From Candidatus Dojkabacteria bacterium S2_J21 (GTDB lineage Bacteria; Patescibacteria; Dojkabacteria; SC72), in contig JAEHHF010000012.1 of the NCBI GenBank assembly GCA_019248085.1, positions 1 through 13,322 on the forward strand: DNA of 13,322 bases, in the 5' to 3' direction. Under the pieces are notes generated by a model that was not told the origin of the DNA, did not search any database, and saw nothing but the letters and a program-made list of their open reading frames with translations. Of the stretch, positions 1 through 6,875 are shown piece by piece; within the stretch, counting starts at the first letter, position 1; every line of letters begins with the position of its first letter. The translations under genes were made by a program, and so were the position numbers.

Positions 1-74
1 ATCAATTAAATAGTCTCTAAGATCACTTCTTCCAAGTATTACCGAGTGGGTTGTATCGTCCGTAACGATCATTT
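1..74 (-). repeat. Exact direct copy of the 3' end of the retropepsin-like coding region
   Basis: Bases 1-74 are identical to bases 3027-3100. On the minus strand they would encode about 24 residues from the end of the 485-residue ATP-grasp/retropepsin fusion (MIVTDDTT...LGRSDLRDYLID). There is no start codon context and the frame differs from that of the preceding 82-residue ORF, so the copy is not expected to make protein. The identity stops at base 75. Absence of any mismatch over 74 bp means either a very recent duplication or an assembly or amplification artefact. Confidence 0.9.
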
Positions 75-317
75 AAAGATCTCCGGAGAAATTCTTGATC
101 TTGAAATGACGTTACTGTACTGAGTTATATCATGGCCAGCTGCCTTTATAGCCGTGGAACCATTATGAAACAGAAATTCTATCTCATCATTGTATGCAAA
201 ATCACAAGGTATATCTTTCTTTTTCAATTCCTCTACTAACCTGGCAGATCCCGTAGGTATTTCACCCATTGTAGCTACTTCTACACGTTGCCTTTTGTCT
301 ATGATGAGGTATTTCAT
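69..317 (-). CDS. N-terminal fragment of a possible fourth ATP-grasp-type protein, cut at the junction
   Basis: The ORF has 82 residues. Residues 1-69 (MKYLIIDKRQR..., then EIPTGSARLVEELKKKDI and HDITQYSN) look like the small alpha/beta domain that precedes an ATP-grasp fold: a short hydrophobic strand, a basic turn, a helix, then an acidic strand. Residues 70-82 are read from the inverted segment 74-109, so they are antisense retropepsin-gene sequence and not part of the original protein. The start ATG lies one base after the stop of the upstream 563-residue ligase, so it belongs to the same operon. No Shine-Dalgarno sequence is visible. The intact gene probably continued with an ATP-binding domain that is absent here. 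The family assignment is inferred from pattern only and is moderate at best. Confidence 0.5.
   Translation of the reverse strand: MKYLIIDKRQRVEVATMGEIPTGSARLVEELKKKDIPCDFAYNDEIEFLFHNGSTAIKAAGHDITQYSNVISRSRISPEIFK
74..109. repeat. Inverted copy of bases 3095-3130 at a rearrangement junction
   Basis: Bases 74-109 are the exact reverse complement of bases 3095-3130, inside the retropepsin-like domain. The segment sits directly against the 74-bp direct copy, so the sequence switches strand at about base 74. From base 110 onward it is unrelated to that gene. Six bases (TCATTT, 69-74) of the direct copy are inverted again at 104-109. This back-and-forth pattern is typical of chimeric joins. Confidence 0.88.
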
Positions 318-318
318 A

Positions 319-2010
319 TTAGAATTTCTTGATTTTAGATATTAGCCCTTTGATCTTGTATTTACGAATAGCTTTTTTAAATTCTTTATCTTCGAGATAC
401 TTGGATTCGACCATTAGAAGATCTATTTTATTAAATCCGAACCCGGTTTCTTTAACATCTTCAATATTTCTATGATGTATGATCATAGCGTCTAGGGAAG
501 CGTTTACCTTGAGCCCTTCTATGGCTTTCCATTTCTCTAGGCCTTTATTTATATCCAAACCATTGATTCGGATTTCTCCATCTTTATATTCTCCTATGAC
601 TGAATCTTGCTTGAGGTATGATCCAAAGATCGATTTCTTACGAAGTAGGGTTGGTACATCTTCTGTACCATTGCCCACAATTACTATCTGCTTTGTGTTA
701 TTGCCTTCTAGAAGAGCTTTTATATATTTCCCAAATACATATTCCCGAGATTCTCCGATAACGGGGTAGGTGTTTAGGTAGGCTTCGGGCATAGTATTAA
801 CTTCTAGTATTGCCCCGTTGTCTTTAGTTAAAGGTTTAGAAAGATCTTTACACATAACATCGACACCTAGAGTAAATGCATGGATAGAGGCAGCGATACT
901 CTCAACGATAGCTTTTATCTCGGGTCCTACTCTGTCAGTGAAATCCTCAGTTATACCACCTTGGCTCATACTGGCGACCTTTCTGACATTTATTTTTTCT
1001 TCTTTCTTAGGTATAGATTTAAGGGTTAGTCCCTGATCTTTTATGAATGCTTTAAGGGGCTCATCAATCTTAATTGGTTTTAATGTGTGGGTAGGGTTAG
1101 TTACATCCCTTCGTGGATCAGTGTTGGTTATATCTATTAACTCTTCAATGGTATGTTTACCATCACCTACGATGAAGGCGGGGATACGTTTGGTTGCGAT
1201 TTCTAAACGGCCGTTTATAACGAGGAGCCTGTAATCTTCACCTGATACTTGTTCTTGAATCATAACCTTTTGTTGCCATTCTTCTCGAACACGATCCTGA
1301 GTAGCTTCTTTGGCAAATTTGAATGCGGCCTTTGCTTCTTCTAAGGTATCGATGCCAACTACGACTCCATGTCCTCCCGTTAACCCTGTTGGCTTTATGA
1401 CTACAGGCTTTTGATATTCTGGCCAGATTTTTTCTACTTGCGACATGTTGTCTAAGACTTGCCATTTGGGAAGCGGTAATCCAAGTCTCTGAATCATTAG
1501 ATTCGTCATCCATTTATCCCTTTGAATCTCTTTGGCTTCTTTTGAATCCCTACTAGAGGATATGGAATATATGATCTGAGAGTTTTTCCCAACTCCTAAT
1601 GTATATATTCTGTTTGGGCCAGTTGTATATTTAGTCCTTTCTTCTTCAATTAATGTTGGAGTTGCTTCGTATCCCATTTTTAATGCAAAGGAGAGAAGGG
1701 GAATTGTAGACATGGAAGCCACTCTTTGTTTTATGACTTCTTCTAATGCATATGTTTTAGCGTCTTCGTATGATATTGCTCCATTTGAGAGTTGAGAGAG
1801 TACTACAGAAAGTTCTCTCCAGAGTGGAGTGAGTAGGGATCGAATGGAAAGGATGTTGCCTTCAAAGGAGTATTCGTTAATAAATATTGGGTGGAAGGAT
1901 TTGATAAGGTCGAGGAGCTTGACTACATCGTCTGTTTTCTTCACTTCTACCTTGATTATAGAGATCTGCGATTCTAGATTGAGTCCTTGCAATACCTTTA
2001 CGTTATTCAT
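319..2010 (-). CDS. Cyanophycin-synthetase-like ATP-grasp ligase with a decayed Mur-ligase-like tail
   Basis: A 563-residue protein predicted to join a carboxylate to an amine using ATP. Residues 1-150 resemble the N-terminal domain of cyanophycin synthetase. Residues 160-436 form an ATP-grasp domain with a glycine-rich lysine loop (KPTGLTGGHGVVVG, 206-219), an EQVSGEDYR strand (253-261), D384 in GVDVMC, and the metal-binding E403/N405 in ILEVNTMPE. The last ~125 residues still align by eye with the middle of the CphA Mur-ligase domain (IGEYKDGEIRINGLDI; DAMIIHHRNIEDVKETGFGF). They lack the GTNGKT P-loop (GNGTEDVPT stands there) and stop early. This tail therefore cannot be a working Mur-type ATPase. 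The start ATG lies 3 bases past the upstream stop, and no Shine-Dalgarno is seen. Cyanophycin itself is not implied: the full three-domain enzyme is missing. Confidence 0.8.
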   Translation of the reverse strand: MNNVKVLQGLNLESQISIIKVEVKKTDDVVKLLDLIKSFHPIFINEYSFEGNILSIRSLLTPLWRELSVVLSQLSNGAISYEDAKTYALEEVIKQRVASMSTIPLLSFALKMGYEATPTLIEEERTKYTTGPNRIYTLGVGKNSQIIYSISSSRDSKEAKEIQRDKWMTNLMIQRLGLPLPKWQVLDNMSQVEKIWPEYQKPVVIKPTGLTGGHGVVVGIDTLEEAKAAFKFAKEATQDRVREEWQQKVMIQEQVSGEDYRLLVINGRLEIATKRIPAFIVGDGKHTIEELIDITNTDPRRDVTNPTHTLKPIKIDEPLKAFIKDQGLTLKSIPKKEEKINVRKVASMSQGGITEDFTDRVGPEIKAIVESIAASIHAFTLGVDVMCKDLSKPLTKDNGAILEVNTMPEAYLNTYPVIGESREYVFGKYIKALLEGNNTKQIVIVGNGTEDVPTLLRKKSIFGSYLKQDSVIGEYKDGEIRINGLDINKGLEKWKAIEGLKVNASLDAMIIHHRNIEDVKETGFGFNKIDLLMVESKYLEDKEFKKAIRKYKIKGLISKIKKF

Positions 2011-2013
2011 TGA

Positions 2014-3006
2014 TTAATTCTTTGAATTTATATACTTATCTCTAATATATTCTAGAATTGGAACTGCAACTTTAACTTTCTCGCCCTTGTCTGCTTTGTA
2101 GTGAAGTCTAAGCCCAGGGTTGTAGTTAATTTCATTAATCCCACATTTGCCTGGCTTAGTTATATCCTCTGCAATGATATCTACACCCCCGAATTCTAAA
2201 TCTAAAGCCTTAACGGCCTTCACAGCGAGCTCCTTGTAGTATGGATCTACGATGGATGCACACTCTTCAGTAGTGCCGCCAGTAGTTAGGTTGCAGTTAT
2301 ATCTTAACGTGATTATTTTACCTTCCTCTGGAATTGTATCTAACGTTAGGTTTGCATTTTTAAGTCGTATTTCTACTTCAGAATCAATTGGCATAGGTTT
2401 GAGAACAAGAAGGCTACGCTCTTTGTTGGAGATATCGATTAGTTCTCTTATAGTGTTCTGACTATTACCGACCACTATTGGGGCTTTTCTCCATACAATT
2501 CCAACAACTTGATCTCCAACAACGAGGAAACGATAGTTTTCTCCTTTTATGAACTCTTCTCCTAGCACCTTAATACTTCCTTTTGACATGTCTTTTTCAG
2601 ATGCTGCATTAAAGGAGGATATTACTTGGTCTTCTGTCTCTGGAAGGAGGGTAATACCTTTGCCTCCGAGCTGTTGTGCTGGTTTAATTACAATGTTTTT
2701 GTATTTATTAAAAAATTTTATTGCATCTATTGGGCTACTTAAGCCAACTTGAGTAGGTACATCTAGTCCATATGAGCTTAAGACCATGTTCGTGAGGTTC
2801 TTTCTCTTAGATATTGTTGCACTTGGTGAGGAAGTTAGGGGTGTTACTGTATTTATGATGAACCAGTGTTTGTCTTCTACCTCGAACTTGGCTATCAGAC
2901 TTCTAACAACGATGGAATATTTGATACCAAGGATATCAGCAGCCTCAATATAGTAGGCTAAATGTACATTCCCTGCTTCTTTTAGATATTCTTCGTATGA
3001 TTTCAT
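2014..3006 (-). CDS. ATP-grasp ligase related to the cyanophycin synthetase/GshF ATP-grasp domain
   Basis: A 330-residue stand-alone ATP-grasp enzyme. Residues 1-70 form a short N-terminal region. The ATP-binding lysine loop is KPAQQLGGKGITL (108-120), followed by GEEFIKGENYRFLVV (149-163), D276 in GVDIIAEDI, and the Mg-binding strand INEINYNPGL (290-299). A central TTGGTTEECA segment (241-250) parallels SQGGITEDFT of the neighbouring 563-residue ligase, so the two are probably paralogues. The start codon overlaps the upstream stop by one base (TAATG), which implies translational coupling. No Shine-Dalgarno is present. Formation of an amide or peptide bond through an acyl-phosphate is the family chemistry. 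The substrate is unknown. Confidence 0.8.
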   Translation of the reverse strand: MKSYEEYLKEAGNVHLAYYIEAADILGIKYSIVVRSLIAKFEVEDKHWFIINTVTPLTSSPSATISKRKNLTNMVLSSYGLDVPTQVGLSSPIDAIKFFNKYKNIVIKPAQQLGGKGITLLPETEDQVISSFNAASEKDMSKGSIKVLGEEFIKGENYRFLVVGDQVVGIVWRKAPIVVGNSQNTIRELIDISNKERSLLVLKPMPIDSEVEIRLKNANLTLDTIPEEGKIITLRYNCNLTTGGTTEECASIVDPYYKELAVKAVKALDLEFGGVDIIAEDITKPGKCGINEINYNPGLRLHYKADKGEKVKVAVPILEYIRDKYINSKN

Positions 3007-4463
3007 TATTTGAATGTTTTACTTGTATCAATTAAATAGTCTCTAAGATCACTTCTTCCAAGTATTACCGAGTGGGTTGTATCGTCCGTAACGATCATTT
3101 CAAGATCAAGAATTTCTCCGGAGATCTTTAGTTTTACAATGATAACAGGTCTTACGACTATTTGCCCATCTTCGAATATTTTTGCTAGACGAATAATGTT
3201 TCCATTGGCTTCATTGTTCTTGCTGTACTCATCAATATATTGTTGTGCATCTTTGAAGGAGGGGAAGGTCTTTGGACATTTCAAGAAATCAAATTGTCTC
3301 ATTGTCTCAAAATAACCGATTCTGGAGACATAGCTTCGGGATATACGGGAAGTTAACATTCCTGTTTCTACGAATGCGGTTGTTACTTCTCTGTCCTTGT
3401 TCTCATTTTTGCTGCCTTCTTTGTATGATTTGTAGTAGAGGGTAATCTTTTCGTTAATATTGATGACCTTTCTTCCACTAATAGCTTCAATACTGTCTTC
3501 GACTTCACCACCAAAGAGATTCTTAGCAACTCTAATGCCGTGTTTGATGCTTTTTACCTCTAATCCTTTTACTTTTTCTAATCGCCATCGAAGTCCTGCT
3601 TGGTTTGCTACTTGAATACCAAGTCCTGGCCTTGCATTTAGTTCGAAGACGATGGGTCCCTTGTCTGCATCTAGGGCAATATCTACACCTACATATCCTA
3701 GTTTACTAGCTTTTTGGCATCTGACAGCAATATCCAAGATGGTATCCCAATTAGGGATCTGCACACCTGAGAGTTTCTTGTTAATCTTTAGATCCTGTGT
3801 AGAATCTATCATCTCGTATGTATCACTAAAGAATGATTTATTATCCATGTGCATAGAGTAGGTGGTTATACCTGTTCCGATGTCTATGCCGGTACATATA
3901 GCTCCTGAATGGAGATTGGCAGTACCATTGGATCGTTTGGTAGGTATTCGCATCATCGCCATGATGGGAACGAGGTTGAAACAGATGATTCTTAAGTCCG
4001 GTACTCCTTTGTAGGAGTATTGTTTGAGGAATGAATCTGTTCTGACTCGTTCTTCAATTATTGCGATATCACTTCTTTCTCCCATGGAAAATCTTCCTTC
4101 AAGAATGTTTTCTATGTGTAAAGTAAGATCCTTTTTGGTTAGAACTTCACCACCTGGTCTGATCCATGCTAATTCTCCTTTCTTCCTGCCGTAGAGTACT
4201 AGAATTCCGTTGCCACCGGTTCCTTGGTTAGGTTTTATGACAAAGCTTTTTGGTAGTGATCCCCAATCTAGAAAAGCGAGTTGTTTACGATTTTTAACAA
4301 GTTTGTATACTAGAGAAGTATTGATATTCTCCTTTGCAAGAAGCTTCTTAGTTGCAATCTTGTTGTCTGCCAATGCTTTGGCGGAAGGGTGGTTGTATGG
4401 ACGAACATATTCTTGGTTTCGTCTATTGAGTCCCAATACATCCTTTATTCTATTTCTGAACAT
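3006..4463 (-). CDS. RimK-related glutamate-ligase-like ATP-grasp fused to a RimB-like retropepsin domain
   Basis: A 485-residue fusion. Residues 1-315 match the alpha-L-glutamate-ligase-like family: DNKIATKKLL (33-42), KPNQGTGGNGILVL (77-90), IIEERV (135-140), GVPDLRIICF (153-162), ANLHSGAICTGIDIGTG (182-198), LGYVGVDIALD (255-265) and FELNARPGLGIQVAN (273-287). Residues 330-485 match the small retropepsin-like peptidase family formerly called ATP-dependent zinc protease. They include a conserved VRPVIIVKLKISG strand (437-449) and an ILGRSDLRDYLIDTSKTF ending (467-484). In that family the two are usually separate neighbouring genes. The expected catalytic DTG reads ETG here (E366-T367-G368), which may alter or abolish proteolysis. 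The gene overlaps the upstream membrane-protein gene by 14 bases. No Shine-Dalgarno is visible. Confidence 0.85.
   Translation of the reverse strand: MFRNRIKDVLGLNRRNQEYVRPYNHPSAKALADNKIATKKLLAKENINTSLVYKLVKNRKQLAFLDWGSLPKSFVIKPNQGTGGNGILVLYGRKKGELAWIRPGGEVLTKKDLTLHIENILEGRFSMGERSDIAIIEERVRTDSFLKQYSYKGVPDLRIICFNLVPIMAMMRIPTKRSNGTANLHSGAICTGIDIGTGITTYSMHMDNKSFFSDTYEMIDSTQDLKINKKLSGVQIPNWDTILDIAVRCQKASKLGYVGVDIALDADKGPIVFELNARPGLGIQVANQAGLRWRLEKVKGLEVKSIKHGIRVAKNLFGGEVEDSIEAISGRKVININEKITLYYKSYKEGSKNENKDREVTTAFVETGMLTSRISRSYVSRIGYFETMRQFDFLKCPKTFPSFKDAQQYIDEYSKNNEANGNIIRLAKIFEDGQIVVRPVIIVKLKISGEILDLEMIVTDDTTHSVILGRSDLRDYLIDTSKTFK
3027..3130. repeat. Source segment of the two partial copies at bases 1-109
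   Basis: Bases 3027-3100 recur unchanged at 1-74, and bases 3095-3130 recur inverted at 74-109. Here the segment is an intact, in-frame part of the retropepsin-like domain, with the expected coding sequence on both sides. This is therefore the original locus, and the left edge of the window is the derived one. Confidence 0.88.
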
Positions 4464-5118
4464 TGTCTTTGCTTTGGATAACTGATTTAAATCTGAAAAG
4501 ATCCTTAATCCTTAGTCCGGTGAATTGACCTATGAGGATATTTACAACTATCAATATTGGTACTATCCAGAGGTTGTTTAAGAAATACATCGATATTGTA
4601 TCTCTAGTAATTACAAACCAGCCCAATGTAGCTACGGCTACTGTACCAAAGAGTACGAGGAAGGATGATTTAAATGATTTCTTTACGTACTGTTTTATGA
4701 AGAAATCCGAGAGCGCGGCTATTGATATGACAGCTATTCCGGAAATGTTGCTCATGTTTTCTAATCCTAAGCCAAATGTATTAACAATGATGAAGAATGC
4801 AACTAAAGTTATTGCTAGTAAGCAGTAATTTACAGCAATTCTAGCTATGTAGTGCATACGGATCCTTCTTAGGATACTGTACGAGAGTAGGGTGGTAAGG
4901 ATGACGATGAGGGTTATTGCTAATCCATATTTCAATCCTGTGTATGAATATGCGATTGCCAATATTATTGGTGCATATATTCCATATGTTTTAGATCCTA
5001 TGATATATCTAGCGATGCTTACAATGGTAGCTACAATCATTACTGCCAGTAACAATTCCAAGACTTGTTGAGGTACCCCCGTCGTAATCATCCATTGCGT
5101 AAAAGGTGTATAGGTCAT
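4450..5118 (-). CDS. Seven-helix membrane protein of the 7TM-transglutaminase-associated (UUP1-like) type
   Basis: A 222-residue polytopic membrane protein with about seven hydrophobic segments (near 18-38, 46-60, 65-82, 92-113, 125-140, 152-170, 176-197). It has a basic cytoplasmic-looking linker (ILRRIRMHYIAR, 82-93) and a basic tail. The blocks ARYIIGSKTYGIYAPIILAI (36-55) and GLRIKDLFRFKSV (201-213) recall the membrane domain that in proteobacteria is fused to an inactive transglutaminase and sits beside a glutamate-ligase-like ATP-grasp gene and a RimB-like peptidase gene. The transglutaminase part is absent here. It is the first gene of the operon and overlaps the fused ligase/peptidase gene by 14 bases, which supports a shared role. 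It probably tethers or exports the product, but this is inference. Confidence 0.72.
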   Translation of the reverse strand: MTYTPFTQWMITTGVPQQVLELLLAVMIVATIVSIARYIIGSKTYGIYAPIILAIAYSYTGLKYGLAITLIVILTTLLSYSILRRIRMHYIARIAVNYCLLAITLVAFFIIVNTFGLGLENMSNISGIAVISIAALSDFFIKQYVKKSFKSSFLVLFGTVAVATLGWFVITRDTISMYFLNNLWIVPILIVVNILIGQFTGLRIKDLFRFKSVIQSKDNVQK

Positions 5119-5158
5119 TGAAATATATGTGTATTAAATTAAGGCAGATTCTGGATAG

Positions 5159-5188
5159 ATTATACTTAATTTGGGGTGTATTTGTCGA
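5159..5188 (-). promoter_or_regulatory. Promoter of the ATP-grasp operon
   Basis: On the minus strand TCGACA (5188-5183) is followed after 18 bases by a perfect TATAAT (5164-5159). Initiation near base 5152 would give a leader of about 34 bases before the membrane-protein ATG at 5118. No Shine-Dalgarno lies in that leader. Confidence 0.65.
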
Positions 5189-5202
5189 TGGGAGTTAATA
5201 AA

Positions 5203-5231
5203 TTTACAACAAAGAGTTTTTCGCCTATAAT
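5203..5231 (+). promoter_or_regulatory. Promoter of the Nfu-N-like gene
   Basis: TTTACA (5203-5208), 17 bases, then TATAAT (5226-5231): close to the housekeeping sigma consensus. It is divergent from, and 15 bases away from, the ATP-grasp operon promoter. Expected start is near 5238, giving a leader of about 39 bases that contains the AGAGGAGG ribosome site at 5265-5272. Confidence 0.75.
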
Positions 5232-5276
5232 ATTATTAAGACCAAGAAATTGATCATTACGCTTAGAGGAGGCAGT

Positions 5277-5486
5277 ATGGCAGGAAGGATATATGTCTTA
5301 AGGGATCCGCGCCCGAACATTATTCGGATTCCTGTTGGTTGGATTCCCAATGGAATTGAGGAAAAGATCTCAAAGATAGAGGGCATTGCAGAAGTTTCTT
5401 TTGCTGGGGGAAATATCATGGTAACAAAAGATCCTAGTGCTTGCTTCAGAGATCTGATTCCTTTAATTCAGGAATTGTTCAATTAG
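5277..5486 (+). CDS. Small protein resembling the Nfu/NifU N-terminal domain
   Basis: A 69-residue protein. The ATG at 5277 is chosen over the TTG at 5250 because AGAGGAGG (5265-5272) lies 4 bases upstream of it. The layout parallels the N-terminal domain of Nfu iron-sulfur scaffold proteins: PRPNIIRIPVG near the start, where Nfu has a TPNPNTLKF block, then IEKI-like EGIAEVSFAGGNIMVTK (38-54) where Nfu has EGV..VFFG..FITVTK, then a closing amphipathic helix (LIPLIQELF). The CxxC cluster-binding domain of Nfu is missing, and the only cysteine (in PSACFRD) is not part of a motif. If related, it is a stand-alone N domain that cannot hold a cluster alone. It has its own promoter and is monocistronic. 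Confidence 0.45.
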   Translation: MAGRIYVLRDPRPNIIRIPVGWIPNGIEEKISKIEGIAEVSFAGGNIMVTKDPSACFRDLIPLIQELFN

Positions 5487-5493
5487 GAAACTC

Positions 5494-5554
5494 TAAGTGT
5501 ACGCACCTCCTCCGATTAACATCGGTTTTCATACCAATCGGAGGAGTACACTTA
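5494..5554. terminator. Large hairpin between convergent genes, without a T-tract
   Basis: TAAGTGTA (5494-5501) pairs with TACACTTA (5547-5554), and CTCCTCCGATT (5507-5517) pairs with AATCGGAGGAG (5536-5546). Only a five-base bulge (5502-5506) separates the two stems, giving 19 bp in total. It follows the Nfu-N-like stop by 7 bases and precedes the rplL terminator, so it may end both transcripts. There is no run of T on either side, so intrinsic termination is uncertain. Confidence 0.5.
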
Positions 5555-5570
5555 AATATTCATATTAAAT

Positions 5571-5597
5571 AAAAAAAGAGCCATATTGCTATGGCTC
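5571..5597 (-). terminator. Intrinsic terminator of rplJL
   Basis: On the minus strand GAGCCATA, loop GCAA, TATGGCTC, then seven T. It lies 25 bases past the rplL stop. The GCAA loop is the same as in the rplA terminator at 8000-8023. Confidence 0.9.
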
Positions 5598-5621
5598 CTC
5601 TTACGATCTATATCTGTAGAA

Positions 5622-6026
5622 CTATTGTAATTCAACAGTTGCACCTGCTTCCTCAAATTTGACTTTGATAGCTTCTGCATCTTCCTTTTTGACACCTTCT
5701 TTGACTGTCTGAGGAGCTGCATCAACCATATCCTTAGCTTCTTTGAGACCAAGTTCTGTGATTTCTCTTACAACTTTGATAACAGAGATCTTGTTTGCAC
5801 CTGCTGCTTTGAGAACAATGTTAAACATTGTCTTCTCTTCTGCTGCTTCTGCTGGTGCTGCTGCTACAGCTGCTACTGCAACTGGTGCTGCTGCACTTAC
5901 TCCGAACTTGTCTTCCATAACTTTGACCAAGTCTGCGAGTTCAAGAACTGTCATCTTCTCTACAATTTCCATAACTTTCTTTGCGTTCTCTGAAAGTTCT
6001 GGTAATGTTTTTGCTTCGTCTGCCAT
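5622..6026 (-). CDS. rplL: 50S ribosomal protein L7/L12
   Basis: A 134-residue stalk protein, slightly longer than the usual 120-125. Residues 1-48 form the L10-binding dimer domain ([20 protein letters not shown]). An alanine-rich hinge (about 49-65) is followed by the factor-binding domain with [34 protein letters not shown] and [20 protein letters not shown]. The protein recruits elongation and release factor GTPases to the ribosome. It follows rplJ by 41 bases and ends at a strong terminator. Upstream of the ATG there is an A-run but no Shine-Dalgarno. Confidence 0.97.
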   Translation of the reverse strand: MADEAKTLPELSENAKKVMEIVEKMTVLELADLVKVMEDKFGVSAAAPVAVAAVAAAPAEAAEEKTMFNIVLKAAGANKISVIKVVREITELGLKEAKDMVDAAPQTVKEGVKKEDAEAIKVKFEEAGATVELQ

Positions 6027-6067
6027 TTTTTGTAGATATGTATAAATTAAATAACTAAATTATGTCC

Positions 6068-6589
6068 TTAAGCATCCTTTTCAGAAATGCCCTTTAGAAC
6101 CATTGTTAAACCTCTGACATTGCCAGTAACGGCATTCATAAAGCCAGAGAGTGGGGCTACCATAGTGCCCAGTAACTTACCAAGTAATACTTCTCTTGAA
6201 GGAATATCTGCTAATTGCATAACCTTGTCTGCTGTTAAGAACTCACCTTCATACACACCACTTCTAGCTTCAAAAAGTTTTGTAAATTTCTGTGCTTCTT
6301 TTACTAATTTTGCAGGTGCTGTAGGATCTTCATCAAAATATATGATTGCTGTAGGACCATCAAACTCTTGTGTCTTTAATGGTTGTTCTGCTTCTTGTAG
6401 AGCTATTTTAAAGATACTGTTCTTAACTACTTCGTAGTTAGCACCTACACCTTTTAACTGAATCTTAAGGCCTGTTACGGTCTTAGTATCTGTTTTGTCA
6501 GAGTTAATCAAAAGATATCCGACCTTGTTTTTAAGGATTTCTTTGTATTGATTCAATAACTCCGTTTTTTGGGAACGTGTCTTAGACAT
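6068..6589 (-). CDS. rplJ: 50S ribosomal protein L10
   Basis: A 173-residue protein that anchors the L7/L12 dimers to 23S rRNA. The N-terminal half has the typical KTELLNQYKEILKNKVGYLL helix and strand, then GLKIQLKGVGANYEVVKNSIFKIAL. The C-terminal helix (about 150-173) binds L12. It lies directly upstream of rplL. Its leader contains an L10-leader-like fold, so autoregulation by L10(L12) binding is likely. The ATG has no Shine-Dalgarno within 20 bases. Confidence 0.96.
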   Translation of the reverse strand: MSKTRSQKTELLNQYKEILKNKVGYLLINSDKTDTKTVTGLKIQLKGVGANYEVVKNSIFKIALQEAEQPLKTQEFDGPTAIIYFDEDPTAPAKLVKEAQKFTKLFEARSGVYEGEFLTADKVMQLADIPSREVLLGKLLGTMVAPLSGFMNAVTGNVRGLTMVLKGISEKDA

Positions 6590-6711
6590 ATTTATTATTT
6601 ATTTAATTGAATTCACTATTTACCTCACAAGGATTTATTTCTATACCTTGTTTCTTAGGTTAATATATGGCTTGGATTATATCGGTATATGGAGAAAGTG
6701 TCAAGGTAGTG

Positions 6712-6823
6712 GGGCTGGAAGGAACCTAAAGAAGAAAATCTGAGAAACTCTGCGCGCGCAGAATATAGTTTCTAGAGTTACATTCTATATTTAGGTTCCA
6801 ACCCCGCAATGCGAAATCGCATT
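6712..6823 (-). promoter_or_regulatory. L10-leader-like autoregulatory RNA of rplJL
   Basis: On the minus strand GGGGTTGG-AACCTAAA (from 6805) pairs with TTTAGGTTCCTTCCAGCCCC (ending at 6712). The asymmetric interior loop is as expected for the kink-turn that L10 recognises. Inside lies a second arm, AGAAAC...GTTTCT, capped by the GC-rich self-complementary TCTGCGCGCGCAGA. Just 5' of it is a small hairpin, AATGCG-ATTT-CGCATT (6823-6808). Between the leader and the rplJ ATG there is a further weak hairpin (6627-6632 with 6646-6651). No convincing promoter was found immediately upstream, so it may be read from the 127-residue gene's promoter. Confidence 0.75.
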
Positions 6824-6875
6824 ACTACAAACTTACCATGTCCTTCGGAAAGGAAAAACCTCTGATTGCTAGCCT

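Noticed and set aside
319..2010. Functional cyanophycin synthetase (cphA)
   Set aside because: The Mur-ligase half is truncated and its P-loop is missing, so the complete two-site enzyme is not present.
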